From positions 1 to 6,530 of the forward strand of contig URNZ01000084.1 of assembly GCA_900549405.1 (NCBI GenBank): DNA of 6,530 nucleotides, in the 5' to 3' direction. This stretch comes from an uncultured Eubacteriales bacterium. GTDB lineage: Bacteria; Bacillota; Clostridia; Oscillospirales; Oscillospiraceae. Position numbers and translations under genes: made by a program. Of this stretch, positions 1 through 6,366 are shown piece by piece. Each line of letters begins with the position of its first letter. Position 1 is the first letter of the stretch. Below the pieces are notes generated by a model. The model ran no database searches. It was not told where the DNA came from and was given only the letters and a program-made list of their open reading frames with translations.

Positions 1-16
1 AAGATATGATGAATCT

Positions 17-622
17 TTATCTATCCCGTCCCACGTATACCTCTTCCGTGGAATACAGCTGTCCGTTCTGCTCTGCCAGCTTGTTGACCGCCTGCTCCCG
101 GCCGTCCACGATGATGCGCAGGCGCACGCCCTGCCACTGGTTGGACTGGGTGCGCAGGCAGAACAGCTGGCTGCCCGGCTCCACGCTCTCCCCCGTCTCC
201 GGGGTGCGGACGCGGAGGACCAGGGCGATCATGCCGTCCGGGTCCCGCTCCTCTGTGGCGGTAAAGCTGCCGGGGGTCAGGCTCCGGTCCTGGTCCGGCA
301 GACAGAGGAGATAGTCGTCCTCCTCCAGCCGCACCAGCCAGTATGCCCCGGCGTCCGGCTCGGCCTGCTCCTGGGCCTGTTCCAGCCACTTCCGGACCTC
401 CTCCGACTGGGCCTCCTCGTCGGTGAGCAGCCGCAGGCCATAGCTCACCTGCTGGCCCTCCCGGTTGTCCAGGGCGGTGAACTGGGGCTGGACGTCCTCC
501 GTCTTGGGGATGGCCCGGCCCAGTCCGGCAAAGACCACCTTGATGCCGATGAACAGCACCACGATCAGGGCCACATAGCCCAGAATGGGCAGCCAGCCGT
601 TTTTCTTTTCGTTTTCGTTCAA
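17..622 (-). CDS. Single-pass membrane-anchored protein of unknown function, downstream of smc
   Basis: I do not recognise a family. The 201-residue product has a short charged N-terminus rich in Asn, Glu and Lys, then one hydrophobic segment at about residues 12-33. The remaining ~165 residues are hydrophilic. The lysines before the membrane segment suggest an N-in topology with the bulk outside the cytoplasm (inference). The soluble part has an acidic, probably helical stretch at about 66-90, then alternating hydrophobic stretches (about 94-107, 131-139, 152-157, 166-173) suggesting a small beta-rich domain. Only two cysteines are present, C107 and C155. The start is TTG (620-622), chosen because a perfect GGAGG lies 8 bases upstream and the next in-frame Met is residue 131. 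The stop is TAA at 17-19. The gene follows smc by 27 bases with no promoter or terminator between them, so they are probably co-transcribed. In many Firmicutes ftsY follows smc; this protein has no SRP-GTPase motifs and is not FtsY. Confidence 0.85.
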   Translation of the reverse strand: MNENEKKNGWLPILGYVALIVVLFIGIKVVFAGLGRAIPKTEDVQPQFTALDNREGQQVSYGLRLLTDEEAQSEEVRKWLEQAQEQAEPDAGAYWLVRLEEDDYLLCLPDQDRSLTPGSFTATEERDPDGMIALVLRVRTPETGESVEPGSQLFCLRTQSNQWQGVRLRIIVDGREQAVNKLAEQNGQLYSTEEVYVGRDR

Positions 623-630
623 TCTGATTT

Positions 631-635
631 CCTCC
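631..635 (-). promoter_or_regulatory. Ribosome binding site for the 201-aa membrane protein
   Basis: GGAGG on the minus strand, 8 bases before a TTG codon. It decides the start of this gene, since no ATG or GTG in frame is placed suitably. It sits in the short gap after the smc stop codon, so the downstream gene has its own translation signal rather than depending only on coupling. Confidence 0.8.
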
Positions 636-649
636 GCTTATGCCTGGCC

Positions 650-3600
650 TTATCTCAGGTCCAGTTCCCGCTCCATCTCGTTCAAGTTCAGGGACAGCAT
701 CCGGCTGACCCCCTGCTCCTGCATGGTCACGCCATACAGGGCGTCCGCCTCCTCCATGGTGCCCCGGCGGTGGGTGATGACGATAAACTGGGTTTTGTCC
801 GCCATGGAGCGCATGTATTGGGCGAAACGGGCCACGTTGTTGTCGTCCAGGGCGGCCTCGATCTCGTCCATGACCACAAAGGGGGTGGGCCGTACCTTTA
901 AAATAGCGAAGTACAGGGCGATGGCCACAAAGGCCTTCTCGCCGCCGGACAGCAGGGTGATGGTCTTCAGGGCCTTGCCCGGGGGCTGGACCTTGATATC
1001 GATGCCGCAGTTGAGCACGTCGTTGGGGTCCTCCAGCTCCAGCCGGGCCTTGCCCCCGCCGAACAGCTCTACGAACGTCTGGCCAAAGGCCTGGTCGATG
1101 AGGGCGAACTCCCGCTGGAAGATGGCCTTCATCTCCCCGGTAAGGCCGGAGATGATGCGCTCCAGCTCTCTTCTCGCCCGCTCCACGTCGTCCCGCTGGC
1201 CGGTGAGATAGGTATAGCGCTGGTTCACCCGGTCAAACTCCTCCACCGCGCCCACGTTCACCTGGCCCAGGGCAGAAATAGCTCGTTTCAGCTCCCCGAT
1301 GCGCCGGTTGGCGGCGGGGACAGAGGGCAGCTCCTGCCGCTGCCGCCGGGCGGCCTCGTGGGACAGGCCATAGGTCTCCCACAGCTTGTCCAGCAGCTGC
1401 TTCTCCTCCATGGCGGCGGCGGATTTCTTCTGGCTCAGGCGGGAAACCTCGGCCTCCAACCGCAGCAGCTCGTCGCTGCGGGTCTGGCTCTCCCGGGTGG
1501 CCCGGACCCGCCGGGCCTCCAGCTCCAGCCGGGCGGCGTTCAGCACCTCCAGCTGCTGGGCGCATTGGCGGCTCTCCTCCCGCAGGGCGGCCAGGGCGTT
1601 CTGCTTCTCTTCGATCTCCTTGGAGAAGCCCTGATTCTTCGTCTCATACTCGGCCACCAGGCTCTGGCTCTGGGCCCGGTCCCCCGCCAGGCTCTCCCGC
1701 AGGGCTTCCAGCTCACGGAGTCCCGCCTGGGTGGCCTCCCGCTCCGCTTCTAAAGCGGCCTGGGCGGCGGTGAGGCGGGACAGCTCCGCCGTCAGCGCCT
1801 CCGCCTGGGTCTTCAGGTCGCTCCGGCGGCGGTCCTGCTGGACCTGGGCGCTCTGGCTGTCCTGGGCCGCCCCCTCCAGTTGGGTCAGGCGGGCCTGGGC
1901 GGCTTTGGCGTCGGCGTCGATCTTGGCCGAACGGGCCTGGAGCTGCTCCAGCTCCCCCCGCAGGGCGGCCTGCCGCCGCTCCAGGTCCGTTTTCTCCCCC
2001 TGGGCGCGCTGAATGCGGCCCTGGGTGAGCAGGATGGCGTTTTCAAATTCCCGCAGCTGTTCTTGCGCGGTCTGGCGCTGATAGGCGGCGGCTGTTGCCT
2101 CCCGCTGGGCGTCGGCCAGCTGCCTGGCCCACTGGGCGGTGTGCTCGGCCAGCTCTGCCCGCCTGCCCTCCAGCTGCTCCAGCTCGTTGGCCCGACTGAG
2201 GATGCCCGCGCCCTTCACGGCGGAGCCGCCGGTCATAGAGCCGCCGGGATTTAGCATCTGCCCGTCCAGGGTGACGATCCTGAACTGATAGCCAAACTTC
2301 CGGGCTGCCGCGATGGCGTGGTCCAGGTCCTCCATCACCGCCACCCGGCCCAGCAGATTGGAAAAGATGTTCTGATAGCGCCTGTCAAAGGAGACCAGCC
2401 GGTCCGCCACCCCCACAAAGCCGGGCTGACGGGACAGGGCCTCCCCCTCCCGCAGGGTGTGGGGCCGAATGGTCGCAATGGGCAGGATCGTCGCTCTGCC
2501 GCCCTCCCGGCGCTTGAGGAACTGAATGACGGCCTTGCCGTCTTCCTCCCGGTCCACCACAATGTTCTGCATGGCGCCGCCCAGGGCGGTCTCGATGGCC
2601 AGGGCCACCCGGTCCGGGGCCTTCACCAGTCCAGCCACCGGCCCGTGGACGCCCTTCAGAATGCCCCGGTCCGCCTGGTCCATCACCAGCTTCACCGCCC
2701 GGGAGAAGCCCTCCCGCTGCCGCTCCATGTCAGACAGCAGCCGGATGCGGGCGGCCAGGGCGTTCTCCTCCATCTGGGCCTTCATGTGGGCCTCTTTGCA
2801 GCCCTCCGCCTTCTTCCGGCGCTTCTCCTCCAGCAGGGCATAGCCCTGGGCGGCGTTGCGCCCCTGGTCCAAGGACTGCTTTGCCTCGTCCTGCTCTCTC
2901 TGGGCCTGGGCCAGCTGGGCTTCGGCATTGGCAGACTGCTCCTCCAGCTCTGCCAGCTCCCGGCGGACGGCCCCGTCCCGGTCCAGTACCTCCTGGGCCG
3001 CGGCGGCCAGGGCCGAGCGCAGGGCACGGGCGTCGGCGGCGTCCGCCTGGGCCAGGGCCTGGCTGTCCCGCAGGCGCTCCAGCTCCTGCTCCAGCTGTCC
3101 GGCGGACTTAGCGTTCTCCTCTACTTTTTCCCGCTGGGCCTGGATGGCCTGGGAACCCGCAGATAGCTGGCCCTCGATTTCCATCAGGCGGTCCTTTCGC
3201 TGGTCGATCTGGGCGGCCAGGGAACCCTCCCGGCCCTCCTGCTGTTGTAGGTCGGCCCGGATGCGCCGGGCGGACTCGTCGTTGTGGGCGATGGAGCTGT
3301 TCAGCACGGCCACGGCAGACTCCAGCGCCCCCGCCTGCTCCTGGCGCTGCTGCTCCTGCCGGCGCAGGCCGTCGGCGGCCACGTCGTGCTCCTGCATCTG
3401 CCGGGCGCAGTCCTCCGCGTCGGCATAGGCGGCCTCCTGGGCGGTCTTGGCCCCGTCCCGCTGGGCCGTGGTGCTCTGCAAGTCGGTCTCCAGCTGGATG
3501 ACCCCCGCCCGGATGTGCTCCAGGCTGTCCAGCCACACGGCGATCTCCAGCCCCCGCAGCTCGTCCCGAAGAGTCAGATACTTCTTGGCCTTGTCCCGCT

Positions 3601-4222
3601 GGACCCGCAGGGGTTCCAGCTGAAGCTCCAGCTCGTCCACCTTGTCGTTCACCCGCAGCAGGTTCTCGTCGGTGCGCTCCAGCTTGCGCTGGGCCTCCTC
3701 CTTCCGGTGGCGGAAGCGGGAGATGCCCGCCGCCTCTTCAAAGACCTCCCGCCGGTCGGTGGACCGCTGGGACAGGATCTCGTCGATGCGCCCCTGGCCG
3801 ATGATGGCATAGCCCTCCCGGCCCAGACCGGTGTCCATGAATAGCTCACTGACATCCTTCAGGCGCACCGCGTCCCGGTTGATGTAGTATTCGCTCTCCC
3901 CAGAGCGGTAATACCGCCGGGTGACCATGATCTCGTTCTCCTCCCGGGGCAGGCGGTGGTCGCTGTTGTCCAGCACCAGGGACACCTGGGCATAGCCCGT
4001 CTGCCGCCGCTTGGCCGTGCCGCCGAAGATCACGTCCTCCATCCGGCCCCCTCGCAGGGCCCGGGTGGACTGTTCCCCCATGACCCAGCGCACCGCGTCA
4101 GACAGGTTGGACTTGCCGGAGCCGTTGGGCCCCACGATGGCGGTGATGCTCTGGTCAAAGGTCAGCACCGTCTTTTCCGGGAAGGACTTGAAGCCCTGGA
4201 GCATCAGCGCCTTGAGATACAT
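650..4222 (-). CDS. smc: Chromosome segregation protein Smc (bacterial condensin ATPase)
   Basis: Smc is the ATPase core of the SMC-ScpA-ScpB complex, which loads on DNA near ParB/parS, extrudes loops and helps separate sister chromosomes. Full length, 1190 residues from the chosen ATG, within the usual 1170-1200. In order: N-terminal ATPase half with Walker A GPNGSGKS (about 31-38) and Q-loop in IIGQGRIDEIL (Q about 143); the EEAAGI segment leading into a first coiled coil rich in Ala, Gln, Glu and Arg (about 165-510); the hinge (about 518-668), ending in the glycine-rich LNPGGSMTGGS typical of Smc; the returning coiled coil (about 670-1000); and the C-terminal ATPase half with signature LSGGEKA (1091-1097), Walker B VVMDEIEAALDD with D1119 and catalytic E1120, and H1151 in the switch region. 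No key residue is missing. A GTG two codons upstream (4226-4228) would give 1192 residues, but the ribosome site abuts that codon and fits the ATG at 4220-4222. The gene has its own promoter and is first in its operon. Confidence 0.98.
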   Translation of the reverse strand: MYLKALMLQGFKSFPEKTVLTFDQSITAIVGPNGSGKSNLSDAVRWVMGEQSTRALRGGRMEDVIFGGTAKRRQTGYAQVSLVLDNSDHRLPREENEIMVTRRYYRSGESEYYINRDAVRLKDVSELFMDTGLGREGYAIIGQGRIDEILSQRSTDRREVFEEAAGISRFRHRKEEAQRKLERTDENLLRVNDKVDELELQLEPLRVQRDKAKKYLTLRDELRGLEIAVWLDSLEHIRAGVIQLETDLQSTTAQRDGAKTAQEAAYADAEDCARQMQEHDVAADGLRRQEQQRQEQAGALESAVAVLNSSIAHNDESARRIRADLQQQEGREGSLAAQIDQRKDRLMEIEGQLSAGSQAIQAQREKVEENAKSAGQLEQELERLRDSQALAQADAADARALRSALAAAAQEVLDRDGAVRRELAELEEQSANAEAQLAQAQREQDEAKQSLDQGRNAAQGYALLEEKRRKKAEGCKEAHMKAQMEENALAARIRLLSDMERQREGFSRAVKLVMDQADRGILKGVHGPVAGLVKAPDRVALAIETALGGAMQNIVVDREEDGKAVIQFLKRREGGRATILPIATIRPHTLREGEALSRQPGFVGVADRLVSFDRRYQNIFSNLLGRVAVMEDLDHAIAAARKFGYQFRIVTLDGQMLNPGGSMTGGSAVKGAGILSRANELEQLEGRRAELAEHTAQWARQLADAQREATAAAYQRQTAQEQLREFENAILLTQGRIQRAQGEKTDLERRQAALRGELEQLQARSAKIDADAKAAQARLTQLEGAAQDSQSAQVQQDRRRSDLKTQAEALTAELSRLTAAQAALEAEREATQAGLRELEALRESLAGDRAQSQSLVAEYETKNQGFSKEIEEKQNALAALREESRQCAQQLEVLNAARLELEARRVRATRESQTRSDELLRLEAEVSRLSQKKSAAAMEEKQLLDKLWETYGLSHEAARRQRQELPSVPAANRRIGELKRAISALGQVNVGAVEEFDRVNQRYTYLTGQRDDVERARRELERIISGLTGEMKAIFQREFALIDQAFGQTFVELFGGGKARLELEDPNDVLNCGIDIKVQPPGKALKTITLLSGGEKAFVAIALYFAILKVRPTPFVVMDEIEAALDDNNVARFAQYMRSMADKTQFIVITHRRGTMEEADALYGVTMQEQGVSRMLSLNLNEMERELDLR

Positions 4223-4227
4223 GGACA

Positions 4228-4233
4228 CACCTC
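4228..4233 (-). promoter_or_regulatory. Ribosome binding site of smc
   Basis: GAGGTG on the minus strand, 5 bases before the ATG at 4220-4222. For the alternative upstream GTG (4226-4228) the same element would overlap the start codon and leave no spacing. This favours the ATG start. Confidence 0.7.
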
Positions 4234-4262
4234 GCTTTCGTGGGGGGATAAAATATCATTGT

Positions 4263-4291
4263 ATTTTACCACACCCCCGCCCTGTTTTCAA
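4263..4291 (-). promoter_or_regulatory. SigmaA-type promoter of smc
   Basis: On the minus strand, -35 TTGAAA (4286-4291) and -10 TAAAAT (4263-4268) are separated by exactly 17 bases. The -10 is preceded by TGG, an extended -10 element. Transcription would start near 4256, giving a short leader of about 34 bases before the smc ATG. The promoter lies just downstream (in the minus direction) of an intrinsic terminator, so smc transcription appears insulated from whatever lies upstream. Confidence 0.75.
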
Positions 4292-4325
4292 GATTTCGCG
4301 CCGGAAGTCGACGGGAAAAGGGGAG

Positions 4326-4372
4326 AAAAAAATCAAGAGAGAACAGCGTATCTTTTTCGTCGTTCTCTCTTG
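4326..4372 (-). terminator. Intrinsic terminator reading toward smc, with no gene directly upstream
   Basis: A perfect 11-bp inverted repeat, CAAGAGAGAAC (4334-4344) and GTTCTCTCTTG (4362-4372), can be extended past one mismatch by three more pairs, leaving a 9-base loop. Read on the minus strand, the stem is followed by one A and seven consecutive Ts, the hallmark of a Rho-independent terminator. In the plus direction no U-tract follows the stem directly. The only minus-strand gene upstream of it in this window ends about 2 kb away (the transporter stop at 6367). Its distal arm overlaps the -35 box of the plus-strand promoter by three bases, so it could alternatively act as a regulator site. 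Confidence 0.75.
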
Positions 4373-4398
4373 CCAAGACATTTTTAATGTGTTATAAT
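4370..4398 (+). promoter_or_regulatory. Near-consensus SigmaA promoter of the protease operon
   Basis: -35 TTGCCA (4370-4375), a 17-base spacer, and a perfect -10 TATAAT (4393-4398) preceded by TGT, an extended -10 element. Transcription is expected to start near 4405. The AT-rich sequence just downstream (4401-4430) would ease melting. By sequence this looks like a strong promoter, and no plus-strand gene lies before the protease. The -35 box touches the end of the inverted repeat at 4334-4372. Confidence 0.8.
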
Positions 4399-4613
4399 CA
4401 AACAAAAAAATTAAAAATTTTATATAAAAATCGTCATTTTAGACAAATGAATTTTCCGAAAATATCTTTTTTCTCATGTCCATCTGATTGGTTCCCTTCG
4501 CTCGTTGTGTATCGGAAAGGAAGTGATTCCAATGTTCTGATTTCGCCTGAAACCATCCATGTGCCGTTACTAACAACAAGCTGCATCAAGATAATAAATA
4601 AAGGAGCCTTATC
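4399..4613 (+). other. Long 5' leader of the protease mRNA
   Basis: About 205-210 bases lie between the predicted start of transcription and the protease ATG. I recognise no known riboswitch, T-box or tRNA in it. The first part (4401-4440) is extremely AT-rich and contains a perfect 12-bp palindrome TTTTATATAAAA (4418-4429). The middle contains an imperfect fold in which ATTGG and TTCC near 4487-4495 can pair with GGAA and CCAAT near 4517-4533. An open frame from ATG 4447 runs 56 codons and stops in an ATGA overlap with the protease start, but no ribosome site precedes it. Confidence 0.4.
4601..4606 (+). promoter_or_regulatory. Ribosome binding site of the cysteine protease gene
   Basis: AAGGAG, 7 bases before the ATG at 4614-4616. 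This supports the chosen start, which also places a complete signal peptide at the N-terminus. Confidence 0.8.
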
Positions 4614-5759
4614 ATGAAGAGAAAAATGCTTGCACTGGTTATGGCATTTGTGCTTCTTATGCTGCAAGTGCCTGTCTCTGCTAATGTTTCTTCCGAAGAC
4701 TCCTTTCCCGCCGATGTTATCCAGTCTGAGGCGATAGAACTTGTCAACATTGCGTTGGACCAGGGCGTCGTTCCTGGTCAGGATAGTAGCGAGATCACAT
4801 CTCTGTATCTATCTGACAGCATCCCCATTTACGAGCTGCTGGCCGATAACACTTTTACTGAGGCCGACAATATCAAGTATTATGGGATTTTCGATCAGAA
4901 TGATGTAGCCCGAGGCTTACTCATCGCTCGGATACAAGGTGATGATGAAACTTTGACCTGTGAGTACAATACTTTCTTCTGCGAAGAATTGACTGAGTAT
5001 AAGCAGAGCGACGCTGAGATATGCTTCATTTTTGCTCAGACGGAAGTCACGATTTTTGACGGCCGCCAAAACCAAACAGTGATGCAAAGCGCGACGCTCC
5101 ATGATGATTCCCGAGGTGTTTTCGGCGCGGAAACAGCAAGGACCTCTCAGCTTAAGTCACTAAACCGCAGCGTAATAAGCTCTATGACAGAGTTGAATCT
5201 TGTGAGCACGGCTGCCACCAACTCCACCGTCTCCGGTTCTGTAAGCGTACCTCTTGTCGCTCAGGCCCCGTGGGATAATGGATGCTGGGCAGCATGTGCG
5301 GTGAGCGTGGGAAGTTATCTAAAGCCGTCTGTCCACCTTACCGTTACAAATATTATGAACGATTATGCAAATGGAAAAGATGATGCAAAATCGTATAATA
5401 CGATACAAGATGTGTTGGCATATGAATACGGATGTGAGACCACTCAACATGTCTTTTCAACACTCAATATGGGTACTGTAATGGATAACATTGGCGTTGG
5501 TACGAACAAGGGGAATCCAATTATTGCACGTGTTTCGTATAAAGGACTAGTCGAAGGACATTTCATTGTTGTGCGCGGTTATGTATACACTGCAGGAACG
5601 GGGACATTGGATCGCGCTACAATTATGGATCCTGCAGATGACAGCGGCGTCAGAATTTTGACTGTTACCGGAACAGGACGGTCAATGACGTTTAAGTATA
5701 CACCAGTCACCAATTCTGATCCCCGTGATGTTGGTCTGTATATAACCATCGCCAAATAA
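4614..5759 (+). CDS. Secreted papain-like (C39-like) cysteine protease
   Basis: A likely exported zymogen of 381 residues. Residues 1-23 form a clear signal peptide: MKRK, a hydrophobic core, and a probable signal peptidase I cleavage site after VSA. Residues 24 to about 185 form an acidic region with no recognised motif, plausibly a propeptide (inference), followed by a Ser/Thr-rich linker at about 186-210. The C-terminal ~170 residues carry the papain-like catalytic order: Q217 (oxyanion hole) and C224 in QAPWDNGCWAAC, H316 in EGHFIVVRGY, and D339 in IMDPADD where papain has Asn. The Q-x6-C spacing and CWA after the nucleophile match the papain/C39_2-type fold, and the domain size resembles staphopains and AvrRpt2-like proteases. 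There is no ABC transporter, so it is not the fused C39 domain of a bacteriocin exporter. First gene of a two-gene plus-strand operon; base composition is visibly more AT-rich than smc, suggesting transfer. Substrate unknown. Confidence 0.85.
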   Translation: MKRKMLALVMAFVLLMLQVPVSANVSSEDSFPADVIQSEAIELVNIALDQGVVPGQDSSEITSLYLSDSIPIYELLADNTFTEADNIKYYGIFDQNDVARGLLIARIQGDDETLTCEYNTFFCEELTEYKQSDAEICFIFAQTEVTIFDGRQNQTVMQSATLHDDSRGVFGAETARTSQLKSLNRSVISSMTELNLVSTAATNSTVSGSVSVPLVAQAPWDNGCWAACAVSVGSYLKPSVHLTVTNIMNDYANGKDDAKSYNTIQDVLAYEYGCETTQHVFSTLNMGTVMDNIGVGTNKGNPIIARVSYKGLVEGHFIVVRGYVYTAGTGTLDRATIMDPADDSGVRILTVTGTGRSMTFKYTPVTNSDPRDVGLYITIAK

Positions 5760-5767
5760 TAAGATAA

Positions 5768-6295
5768 ATGAAAATAAACAGCTTGCCGAAAGATCGAATC
5801 TTGCCCATTGCCCGCCTACTGCTGGTGATTGCTGCCCCGTTCCTGTGGTATTGGCTCTTCGGTTGGGGGACTGTTCATATCATCGATTTTTCTGCCCAGG
5901 AAGTAGAATATGTTCAAATCAGCTGCTCACACTACCCTGAACGTGGGTCTATATATGATCCTGGGGAGATACAGGCACTGATTGATGAAGCAAATGCCAT
6001 GCAAAACAAAGGGACCAGACTCAAGTTGCTTCTGCATGGAATCGGCATGGGTGGAAGTATTCTATATGACTGTGATTTTTACCTCACCGACGGCACAGAA
6101 TTTTTATTGACCTTTGCCTCCGGCAAAAGCGGCGATCCGGTATCAGAGAAGGATCTAACTTGTTGGTATCGATTTTCGACCACCGAGGAAGACACAGTCG
6201 GTCCCATGTGTCGAGGCTCGATGGAGGTATATTTCCAGTTGTTTGAAAAATATAACCATCGTCCGGCACCGGGTGCTGAGCAAGACGCGAGATGA
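5768..6295 (+). CDS. Membrane-anchored protein of unknown function, partner of the cysteine protease
   Basis: No family recognised. The 175-residue product has a short basic N-terminus, one hydrophobic segment at about 12-33 (rich in Leu, Trp and Phe, so an anchor rather than a cleaved signal), then a soluble domain probably outside the cytoplasm. That domain begins with a predicted strand (about 46-53), then YDPGEIQALIDEAN (63-76), which looks like a helix, a hydrophobic strand (85-90), and FYLTDGTEFLLTF (104-116), a likely beta hairpin. It has four cysteines (C53, C102, C132, C148) that could form disulfides. It starts 8 bases after the protease stop without a good ribosome site, so translation is probably coupled to the protease. 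A terminator-like hairpin follows 4 bases after the stop codon. A regulator, inhibitor or membrane receptor of the protease are all possible; none is demonstrated. Confidence 0.75.
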   Translation: MKINSLPKDRILPIARLLLVIAAPFLWYWLFGWGTVHIIDFSAQEVEYVQISCSHYPERGSIYDPGEIQALIDEANAMQNKGTRLKLLLHGIGMGGSILYDCDFYLTDGTEFLLTFASGKSGDPVSEKDLTCWYRFSTTEEDTVGPMCRGSMEVYFQLFEKYNHRPAPGAEQDAR

Positions 6296-6298
6296 AGC

Positions 6299-6333
6299 CA
6301 GAAAGCCGTCCTCCAATGGGGGACGGCTTTCTG
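6299..6333 (+). terminator. Strong hairpin terminator between convergent genes
   Basis: A 13-bp perfect stem, CAGAAAGCCGTCC (6299-6311) with GGACGGCTTTCTG (6321-6333), continues through a G-U and two G-C pairs to a 3-base loop. The U-rich part CTTTCT lies within the 3' arm and no clean U-tract follows, so it is a non-classical intrinsic terminator. The stem is symmetric, so it may serve both the protease operon and the convergent transporter gene, whose stop codon is 33 bases away. Confidence 0.7.
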
Positions 6334-6366
6334 CACTTAAAGCAATGGAATTTCTGATTTACTGAT

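Noticed and set aside
585..4387. Long plus-strand and alternative minus-strand open frames across smc and its upstream region
   Set aside because: They lie opposite or out of frame with a full-length, motif-complete Smc. Their products are biased toward Ser, Arg, Ala, Pro, Gly and Leu, as expected from shadow frames of GC-rich coding sequence.
4478..4560. Possible tRNA remnant in the protease leader, prompted by its conceptual minus-strand translation
   Set aside because: No GTTCRANYC T-loop, acceptor pairing or anticodon arm could be found.
4447..4617. 56-codon upstream frame ending in ATGA overlap with the protease start
   Set aside because: No ribosome site before the ATG and no recognisable protein features; kept only as a point to test in the leader finding.
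4434..4667. 77-codon minus-strand frame opposite the protease leader and start, a possible gene for the orphan terminator
   Set aside because: It overlaps the plus-strand ribosome site and signal peptide, its product has no recognisable features, and I found no convincing ribosome site before it.
6079..6336. Minus-strand frames opposite the end of the 175-aa protein
   Set aside because: They run antisense to a better supported gene and read through the terminator hairpin; no ribosome site or domain evidence.
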